Positions 28,738 to 35,893 of a stretch of 64,000 nt of DNA are shown piece by piece. The notes below the pieces were generated by a model. That model was not told the origin of the DNA. It did not search any database and saw nothing but the letters and a program-made list of their open reading frames with translations. Numbering within the stretch: position 1 is the first letter of the stretch; each line of letters starts with the position of its first letter. Source of the DNA: an uncultured Gemmatimonadales bacterium (lineage in GTDB: Bacteria; Gemmatimonadota; Gemmatimonadetes; Gemmatimonadales; GWC2-71-9); assembly GCA_947259405.1 (NCBI GenBank), contig CAMYLY010000010.1, forward strand, positions 42,142-106,141. The letters run 5' to 3'. The translations under genes and the position numbers were made by a program.

Positions 28738-30519
28738 TTGACCAGCACCGGTAGACCGCCACTCGACGCCGTCGGGCCCGCCAGCGAGCCTCCGCCGATG
28801 CCAGCACGAGGCAGCGCCGACGAACTGGCTGAACTGCGTCGATTGCTCGTCGGGGCGGAACGCGCCGAGATTGACAAGATCAAGGCGCGGCTCGGAGAGA
28901 TGGGGCTTACGGTCGACGCCCTGAGCGACCTGCTCCCTGCAGCGATCGAAGCACGCAACCGGCGCGACGATCGCCTCGGCCAGGCGCTGTCGCCAACGAT
29001 CGAACACTCCCTGCGGGCATCAGTCCAGCGAAATCCACGGGCTCTCGTCGACGCCATCTTCCCGGTGATGGGGCCGGCCATCCGGAAGGCGATTACTGAG
29101 GCGATGAGCGGGCTCATCCAGAGCCTGAATACCGCCATCGAGCACAGCGTGTCGTGGCGGGGCCTCAAGTGGCGTATGGAGGCTCTCAGAGCGGGCGAGT
29201 CATTCGCGACCGTGGTGCTGCGTCACACATTGCTCTTCAAGGTCGACCAGGTCTTCCTCTTCCACCGCGAGACCGGACTGCTGCTTTGCGAAGCCATCGA
29301 TCAGGAAGCGCTACAGCAAAACCCGGATCTTGTCTCGGCCATGGCCACGGCGCTCAAGGACTTTGCGCGAGACTCATTCAATACCGGTGAGGCGGAGGAC
29401 CTCTCCGTCTTCAAGATCGGTGAGCAGGTCGTGTTGGTGGAGCAGGGGCCGCGTGGCACTCTCATGGCGCTGGTCCAGGGGCACGCACCCAATGAGGTGC
29501 GAACCGTGCTGCAGGCTGTTCTCGAGGGTATCCACAGCGACTTCATGGGCGAGCTCGAGACGTTCGACGGCGACGCGGCGCCGTTCGAATTAGCCAAGCC
29601 ATCACTCGAGCGCGCCATGCAAATGCGCGTAGCCGATCAAGGCAAGCGTGGGATCTCACCGGTCCTGGGGATAGGGCTAGCAGTGCTCGTGGGAGCGATC
29701 GCCCTGTGGCTCTTCTTCTCGATTCGGACGGACCGGCGGTGGGATCGGTTCGTGGCCTCCGTGCACGCCGAACCGGGTGTGGTGGTTGTTGACGCGACTC
29801 GGGACGGCGGAACGTTTCTGGTTTCCGGCCTCCGGGACCCGAGCGCGGCCGATCTCTCGTCCCTCGTGGCAAGTTCAAACCTCCCGGCGGAAGAGATCGC
29901 ATTCTCGTGGGAACCCTATGTGTCGTTGGATTCGACCATCGTCGCGCGCCGTGCCGAAGCAGCACTGGGGCGGGCGACCGTATCCTACCGAACGAGCGGT
30001 GACACCTTATACGCGGTTGGCGAGGCGTCGAACGCCTGGATCGAGCGGGCGCGCCGTATTGCGCCGTCGCTGCCCGGCGTCGCTACGCTCGATGTGGGTG
30101 CTCTCATCGATCTCGACCTCCGTGCTCTCCGCGCACTGGCGGATTCGATCGAGGATGAGCGCATCACGTTCGCCGTCGGCAGTGCCCAACTCGGTTTTGA
30201 TCGACGACGGGTCGTGGCCGACGTGGGCACCCGGATCGACGCGATGGTGTCCCGAGCGGCCGAGCTGGATCACGTCGGCATCGTGGAGTTGATAGGCCGT
30301 GCCGATAGTGTTGGCGCCGAGAGCCAGAACCAGTTGTTGAGTGAAGCGCGGGCGATGGTTGTGCGTGATGCTTTGCGGGCGGAGGGTGTGCAGGGGGCCC
30401 TCGAGGCGACCGGGGTTGGCAGCACGAGCCCGCTGATGATCGCGGGAGGTGGACCGGCCCTCAATCGCAGCGTGTCCTTCCGCGTCCGTCTCGAACCCGC
30501 TGGTGACGAGTCGCGATGA
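28738..30519 (+). CDS. Transmembrane OmpA-family protein with cytoplasmic roadblock/longin-like segment
   Basis: N-terminal ~300 aa without signal peptide, single TM (ISPVLGIGLAVLVGAIALWLFFSI), periplasmic region, C-terminal OmpA-like domain (VELIGRADSVGAESQNQLLSEARAMVVRDALRAEGV). Confidence 0.85.
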   Translation: MTSTGRPPLDAVGPASEPPPMPARGSADELAELRRLLVGAERAEIDKIKARLGEMGLTVDALSDLLPAAIEARNRRDDRLGQALSPTIEHSLRASVQRNPRALVDAIFPVMGPAIRKAITEAMSGLIQSLNTAIEHSVSWRGLKWRMEALRAGESFATVVLRHTLLFKVDQVFLFHRETGLLLCEAIDQEALQQNPDLVSAMATALKDFARDSFNTGEAEDLSVFKIGEQVVLVEQGPRGTLMALVQGHAPNEVRTVLQAVLEGIHSDFMGELETFDGDAAPFELAKPSLERAMQMRVADQGKRGISPVLGIGLAVLVGAIALWLFFSIRTDRRWDRFVASVHAEPGVVVVDATRDGGTFLVSGLRDPSAADLSSLVASSNLPAEEIAFSWEPYVSLDSTIVARRAEAALGRATVSYRTSGDTLYAVGEASNAWIERARRIAPSLPGVATLDVGALIDLDLRALRALADSIEDERITFAVGSAQLGFDRRRVVADVGTRIDAMVSRAAELDHVGIVELIGRADSVGAESQNQLLSEARAMVVRDALRAEGVQGALEATGVGSTSPLMIAGGGPALNRSVSFRVRLEPAGDESR

Positions 30520-31016
30520 TCCAGCGAAAGCTGTGCATGCTCGGCGCCTTTGCCGTCGGCAAGACCAGCCTCGTTCAACAATTTGTGCACAGCATCTTCG
30601 CTGAGCGGTACCACACCACGGTCGGGGTCAAGGTCGACCGCAAGGACGTATCCGTCGATGGCCAGGACGTACGGTTGCTGTTATGGGATCTCGCCGGCGA
30701 GGACGACTTCAATCACCTTCCCGTATCATATCTGCGCGGCTCGGCAGGCCTCTTCTTCGTGGTCGATGGAACACGTCGCGAGACGGTCGAGTCCGTGACG
30801 CGCCTCCGTGACCTGGCGCTAGCCACGGTCGGGGACGTGCCAAGCTTGGTCGCGATCAACAAGGCGGACCTCACCGATGACTGGGAGCTGGATGGGGGTG
30901 TGAGAGATTCCCTGCAAGAAGCAGGGCTCCACGCCTTCGAAACCAGCGCTAGGACTCGGCAGGGCGTCGAGGCAGCATTCCACTGGCTTGCGCACCAGAT
31001 GATCGAGCCTGCATGA
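30516..31016 (+). CDS. Ras/Rab-like small GTPase (paralogue 2)
   Basis: G1 GAFAVGKTS, switch I YHTTVGVKV, G3 WDLAGED, G4 NKAD, G5 TSAR; ATGA overlap with both neighbours. Confidence 0.94.
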   Translation: MIQRKLCMLGAFAVGKTSLVQQFVHSIFAERYHTTVGVKVDRKDVSVDGQDVRLLLWDLAGEDDFNHLPVSYLRGSAGLFFVVDGTRRETVESVTRLRDLALATVGDVPSLVAINKADLTDDWELDGGVRDSLQEAGLHAFETSARTRQGVEAAFHWLAHQMIEPA

Positions 31017-32515
31017 GCAAATTGCCGGACCGAGTTGTCGCGCTTCTCAACGATCGTACGTACAGCGAGTATCGCCCGGCCTACCTTCTCCTCGACAATT
31101 CGGGGCTCGTGCACGACACAGGTGGGCTGACGGGAACCTATGGGCTCGGGACCCTCGGACGAGGCGACAACGCGATGGATCTCCTCCCTGTGCTCGAGTC
31201 GTTTCTCCCCGTGCGAAGCGATGGAGAGGTACTGCACGCCGTGACGACGCCGTCGGGTGTGGTTGTCGACCTGTGGGCCGCGAGCGAGCACGATCGGACG
31301 TGGGTGGTCCTGCTCGATGTATCGCATCAGGTGATGCAGCAAGCGCACTTCCAGCAACAAGCCAACGAAGCACGCCTGCTTGCGTATCGTGACGACGCCA
31401 CGGCAACGGAGCTTCGCACGCTCCCGTCGGTCCTGGCGGCTCTCGGCGTTGTGGTGTTCGCCCGACGCCCCGATGGGTCGTTCGGGGTCGTTGGTGGCTC
31501 ACCGGGGTGGGTCGCAGAACTCTGGCCGAGCGAAGCGACGTCATTTCGACCTCAGGAGCACTCGCCGTTTCTCGAGCACTTCCTCACGGAGGCTGACGAG
31601 TGTTGGCGCGGTGTGGGTGGTGGTCTGCGGCGTTCAGGGTTGTGGACGGAGGTGGACGGCACAGGCGTGGAACGCCACCTCACCGCGTGGGCGGTGCGGT
31701 CGGAGCAGCCGTTGCTGGTGATCAGCGACGCAACGCAATCGTATCGGGAGCAGTCGTCCGTCATGCAACAGGCACGCGAGCAGGCGCTCGTGCACAGCCG
31801 CCTCCTAAAGGAAATCGAAAAGAAGGACGTCTTGTTGCACAGCATCGTTCACGACCTGCGCAGCCCGATGATATCCGTCCACAGCACGCTGCAGCTTCTG
31901 GAAGCGGATGCGATTTCCGAACGATCACAGCAGTTGGTTGCAGCGAGCCGCAGCCAGCTCGAGCGACAAGACCATCTCATCAAATCCATCCTCGATGTGT
32001 TTGCCGCCGACGCACGCGGGCTGGAGCCGACGGCTCACCATGGACCGGTCGACTTGTTGGCGAGCGCCCGCGAAACCATCGAAACATTCAACCCGGCCTT
32101 CATGCTGAAACGTGCGGAGTTGGGACTGACGGTTGAGGGAGATGCGACTGCACCGTGGCTGGTGCCGGGTGACCGTATGCGGTTGGTGCGCGTCTACGCG
32201 AATCTGATCGAAAACGCCCTGCGGTATTCGCGCCGCGGTCAGATCGTACGTATCCGGCTGAGTGTCGACGGTGACGACTACCTCACTGAGGTCGAGGATC
32301 AGGGTCCGGGTGTGCCATCCGAGCTGGCGTCGCAGGTCTTCGATCGCTTTGCCCGCGCGGGTGGCCGAGCTGGCACGGCTGGGCTGGGTCTCCACTTCTG
32401 TCGCATCATGATTGAAGGGTGGGGTGGCACCATTGGCCAATACAATCGCGAGGACGGCGGATCGTGCTTCTGGTTCAAGCTCCCGCGCACAGAGGCGTCG
32501 GAAACGGAGACCTAG
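31013..32515 (+). CDS. Sensor histidine kinase
   Basis: H-box HSIVHDLRSPM, N-box NLIENALRYS, G1 DQGPGVP, G2 GTAGLGLHFC; ATGA overlap with GTPase; no obvious TM. Confidence 0.93.
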   Translation: MSKLPDRVVALLNDRTYSEYRPAYLLLDNSGLVHDTGGLTGTYGLGTLGRGDNAMDLLPVLESFLPVRSDGEVLHAVTTPSGVVVDLWAASEHDRTWVVLLDVSHQVMQQAHFQQQANEARLLAYRDDATATELRTLPSVLAALGVVVFARRPDGSFGVVGGSPGWVAELWPSEATSFRPQEHSPFLEHFLTEADECWRGVGGGLRRSGLWTEVDGTGVERHLTAWAVRSEQPLLVISDATQSYREQSSVMQQAREQALVHSRLLKEIEKKDVLLHSIVHDLRSPMISVHSTLQLLEADAISERSQQLVAASRSQLERQDHLIKSILDVFAADARGLEPTAHHGPVDLLASARETIETFNPAFMLKRAELGLTVEGDATAPWLVPGDRMRLVRVYANLIENALRYSRRGQIVRIRLSVDGDDYLTEVEDQGPGVPSELASQVFDRFARAGGRAGTAGLGLHFCRIMIEGWGGTIGQYNREDGGSCFWFKLPRTEASETET

Positions 32516-32583
32516 CACAGGGAGCCGAGGACACGGCTCGCGCATCCTCGGCCCACCTGCGTCGACTTCAACGACTTACGAGC

Positions 32584-33330
32584 TCACGGCCTTTCGAACG
32601 GGGCCGTGAAGACCAACCACATTGGTGCACCGGCATCTAGCAGGATGTCGATATCACGGGTCGCCGCCGCGATCCCAACGCCCGCAGCCGTCCCGACGGC
32701 GGCTCCAACCAACGTTCCAGTCTTGTTTCCACCGAGGATACGCCCGGCCACAGCGCCAACCGCGGTACCGGCGCCCACCTTGGCAGCATCCCCGACCGTG
32801 ACTCCACGGCCCTTCATATGCGTCGCGATGCTGTCGACGCGAGCCGAGACCGGGTAGAGGTACCCTTCGATCTCCACGTCCGTGAATGTGAGAGCCATAC
32901 GTCCTTCCCCACCTGGACTCTCGGCTGGCGCCACGTCACTGATCGTGCCGAAGAAGAGCGCGCCAGCAGGGATGATCTCGACGCCGCGGTCGTTCAGCAC
33001 GGGCTGATCGACGAAGGCGGTAACCGTGTCGCCGACCTTGTTGTGTCTCGAGGTCAGCGTATCGGTGGCAAACAGCGTCGCGGCCGTTCCCGCCATCAGT
33101 GATGGTGGGGACGGTGGCGGGCGGCGCACTGGCTGGGCCGGCGCTTGCTGCTCCGGGGTGGGTGCCTCGCTACCGGCCATCGAATCAGGGCGCGGCGCGT
33201 CGTCGAGCATGGCCACGCTGTCGGTCGGCAGGAGGGTCAGGTCCCGCTGATCTGCGCTGTCGCTGTCCTGGCCACAGGCTGTCACGGCAAAGGCAACGAC
33301 CGCGGCCAAGGTGAATGTCTTCCGTATCAT
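32584..33330 (-). CDS. Lipoprotein with C-terminal glycine-zipper-like segment
   Basis: Lipobox FAVTACGQ; GAGTAVGAVAGRILGGNKTGTLVGAAVGTAAGVGIAA. Confidence 0.7.
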   Translation of the reverse strand: MIRKTFTLAAVVAFAVTACGQDSDSADQRDLTLLPTDSVAMLDDAPRPDSMAGSEAPTPEQQAPAQPVRRPPPSPPSLMAGTAATLFATDTLTSRHNKVGDTVTAFVDQPVLNDRGVEIIPAGALFFGTISDVAPAESPGGEGRMALTFTDVEIEGYLYPVSARVDSIATHMKGRGVTVGDAAKVGAGTAVGAVAGRILGGNKTGTLVGAAVGTAAGVGIAAATRDIDILLDAGAPMWLVFTAPFERP

Positions 33331-33362
33331 GGCGAAGCTCCTGCTGTGAGCGTGCGAGTGCA

Positions 33363-34856
33363 TTATGACTTCCGCATCGAGTCGGTCCAACGCTGAAGCT
33401 GTTTGGCCGCCAGGTCGCGACCGCCAATCCCAAAGGCGATCGCTGCAGCCACCGCGATGGCACCGAGCGTGAGTCCAAAAGCCAACGTGATGATCTCATC
33501 AGCAACCCCAAGTTCCCGCAGTGCCATGGCCCCGGAGAGCACGAGAATCGCTGCACGGGCGATGATGGCGAGCATACCGGCCTGTGGGTTGCCCCCGGCC
33601 TCGATGGCGTCACCGGCGAGATTGGCCAGGTACATCCCGGCGCCAAAGATGATCAGGCCTACCAGGAGGTGGCCGCCAAACTCGATCAGCTGCGCGAAGA
33701 TCTCTGACAAAGTCGCAAATCCGAGCATGCCGAAGGCTTCGACGATCGCGAACAGAAGGATCGCCGCCATCAGGACATAGCCGACGATGCTCGACGGGTC
33801 ACGCTCTTCAGGAGCTGACGACACGTTGAGGCCTAGCTTCCCGATGAGATTGTTGAAGCCCACTCCGCGTAACAAGCCCGACACGAGGCCGGACACGACC
33901 TTCGCGACCACAAACGCCACGACGACGATCAGAGCTGCTCCAAAGAGTGCCGGGAGCGCCGCCAGCATGGTGTCGAGCATGTTGGAAGCGGGTTGCGTGA
34001 TGGCGTCCATGCCGAGGGCGTTGAGCGCCGAGACCAACACCGGGATGAGAATGAGTACGTAGGCGACCAGCGCGATCAGGCTCGAGAGCCGCTGCTCACC
34101 GAGTGCCTTGTCGATGCCGACGTTCTCGCTCAGCCGATCCGCCCCGGCAGCCGCCAACAAGCTGGCCAGAATGCGCTGCACGACGCGGGCGACGAACCAG
34201 CCGACGAGCAGGATCGCAGCGGCGCTCACGATGTTCGGGATGTACTGCAGGACCTTGTCGACCATGCCCTGGACGGGCTGCAGGATCCCGGTCAGGCCCA
34301 GGGCCCCGAGGATGGCTGGGAGGAAGAGCAAAAAGACCAACCAGTACACCGCTTCTCCAAGCGACTTGCTGAGTGCGACCGGCGGCTTCCCTTCCGTTCC
34401 TGCCGTTTCACCCACCTTGTCATCTAACTTGGCCTGCGAAAGCAGTTTCGTCGTGATCATCCGCAGCGCTGAGGCAATCACCCAAGCGACGACGATCAGC
34501 ACGATGCCGCCCAACACCTGCGGCGCGAACTCGAACACCCGATTGAGCAACGCGTTGATGGGTTCGGTCAGTACGGTCAGACCCAGTGTCTGGAGGAAGG
34601 CGACCAGGACGAACAGCATCAACGTGTAGAAGACGATCTTGCCAAAGACGTCCTCGACCGCGAACGACGGTTCACCGTCGTCACCCGTGAGCCACGCCGC
34701 GAGTCGGTCATCGAGCGTTGTGCGCTTGAGAGCAGCGCGAACGATGCGCGCGATGATCCACGCCACGACGGTACCGGCGACAAGGATCCCCACAGCGCCC
34801 AGCATGTTCGGAAGGTAGACCTGCACGGACTCCCAGAGTTGTGTTAATGTCTCCAT
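33363..34856 (-). CDS. Conserved-TM-helix-repeat membrane protein (mechanosensitive-channel-like)
   Basis: Repeated LPNMLGAVGILVAGTVVAWIIARIV / APQVLGGIVLIVVAWVIASALR / IPNIVSAAAILLVGWFVARVV / LPALFGAALIVVVAFVVAKVV units. Confidence 0.8.
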   Translation of the reverse strand: METLTQLWESVQVYLPNMLGAVGILVAGTVVAWIIARIVRAALKRTTLDDRLAAWLTGDDGEPSFAVEDVFGKIVFYTLMLFVLVAFLQTLGLTVLTEPINALLNRVFEFAPQVLGGIVLIVVAWVIASALRMITTKLLSQAKLDDKVGETAGTEGKPPVALSKSLGEAVYWLVFLLFLPAILGALGLTGILQPVQGMVDKVLQYIPNIVSAAAILLVGWFVARVVQRILASLLAAAGADRLSENVGIDKALGEQRLSSLIALVAYVLILIPVLVSALNALGMDAITQPASNMLDTMLAALPALFGAALIVVVAFVVAKVVSGLVSGLLRGVGFNNLIGKLGLNVSSAPEERDPSSIVGYVLMAAILLFAIVEAFGMLGFATLSEIFAQLIEFGGHLLVGLIIFGAGMYLANLAGDAIEAGGNPQAGMLAIIARAAILVLSGAMALRELGVADEIITLAFGLTLGAIAVAAAIAFGIGGRDLAAKQLQRWTDSMRKS

Positions 34857-34903
34857 GACCGACGTCCTTTACGAAAACGGGTTGTGGATAGCATCGACAG
34901 AAG

Positions 34904-34918
34904 GCAAGCGGTATGCCG
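34904..34918 (-). promoter_or_regulatory. Sigma-54-like promoter of the TM-helix-repeat channel gene
   Basis: Minus strand CGGCATA-CCGC-TTGC, one mismatch to TGGCAYR-N4-TTGC, exact spacing, 48 nt upstream of ATG. Confidence 0.5.
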
Positions 34919-35215
34919 ATGAAAGGGTGCTTGAGGTAAGGCCAGCGACGGTAAGGATTTGGGGCGTATCAGTGGCAGTGGCGTGGATGACGGCGTGATT
35001 CGAACCGGCAAACCACATCGACACCATCGTTCCAGATCGGTGCGAGGGCACGCGACGCAACAGGCGGCCGCACTGAGCGATCCGCTTTGCGTACAAGCAC
35101 TTAGTTCGCCCGAGTGCCATGGCACGGTCCTTCCGATACCAGCGCCCGAGGTCCCCAGTAGACGCCGTGGCTCGCGCGGCAAAACCGAACTTATCATTCA
35201 AGAAAGGGAACACCG

Positions 35216-35623
35216 ATGGGTTACAAGATTCAGGAAATCGAGGGTATCGGACCGTCGTACGCGACCAAGTTGGCGGAAGCCAGCGTCCGCACTACGACCG
35301 ACGTGCTGAAGAAGTGCTGCGACGCGAAAGGGCGGGCGGAAGTCAGCCAGAGGACTGGCATCAGTGAAGGCCAACTGCTGAAGTGGGCCAACATGGCCGA
35401 CCTGATGCGTATCAAAGGTGTCGGCTCGGAATACTCGGAGTTGCTGGAAGCCGCCGGTGTGGATACCGTCAAAGAACTCAGAATGCGTAATCCAGAAAAC
35501 CTCGCGCAGAAGATGCGTGAAGTTAATCAGGTCAAGCGCCTGTCGCGGGCGACGCCCGGCGTCAAGAGCGTCGAGAAGTGGGTCGCGCAGGCGAGCAGGA
35601 TGAATCCCGTCATCACTCACTAA
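35216..35623 (+). CDS. DUF4332 (helix-hairpin-helix-like) protein
   Basis: IEGIGPSYATKLAEASVRTTTDVLKKC...LMRIKGVGSEYSELLEAAGVDTVKEL. Confidence 0.88.
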   Translation: MGYKIQEIEGIGPSYATKLAEASVRTTTDVLKKCCDAKGRAEVSQRTGISEGQLLKWANMADLMRIKGVGSEYSELLEAAGVDTVKELRMRNPENLAQKMREVNQVKRLSRATPGVKSVEKWVAQASRMNPVITH

Positions 35624-35634
35624 CGGAGACGATC

Positions 35635-35838
35635 ATGGCAGTCGCCAAAGTCACGGAAATCACTGCGGGCTCGAAGAAGAGCTTCGAGGACGCGGTGCGA
35701 CAGGGAATCAGGCGCGCGTCCAAGACGCTCGACGACATCCAGGGAGCCTGGGTGCAGGAAATGACAGTCGCTGTCGAGGATGGCAAGATTTCGGAATACC
35801 GTGTGAACATGAAGGTGACGTTCGTCTTGCTTGACTGA
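35635..35838 (+). CDS. Dodecin family protein
   Basis: MAVAKVTEITAGSKKSFEDAVRQGIRRASKTLDDIQGAWVQEMTVAVEDGKISEYRVNMKVTFVL. Confidence 0.95.
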   Translation: MAVAKVTEITAGSKKSFEDAVRQGIRRASKTLDDIQGAWVQEMTVAVEDGKISEYRVNMKVTFVLLD

Positions 35839-35861
35839 CCCTTCGGACTTCACCGTGAAAA

Positions 35862-35891
35862 CAAGACGGCCGGGACATCCCGGCCGTCTTG
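35862..35891. terminator. Bidirectional terminator
   Basis: CAAGACGGCCGGG-ACAT-CCCGGCCGTCTTG perfect 13-bp stem between convergent genes. Confidence 0.88.
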
Positions 35892-35893
35892 CG

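Noticed and set aside
35120-35134. TGGCACGGTCCTTCC upstream of DUF4332/dodecin
   Set aside because: The nearly invariant -12 G is replaced by C; worth only a footnote unless a TSS supports it.
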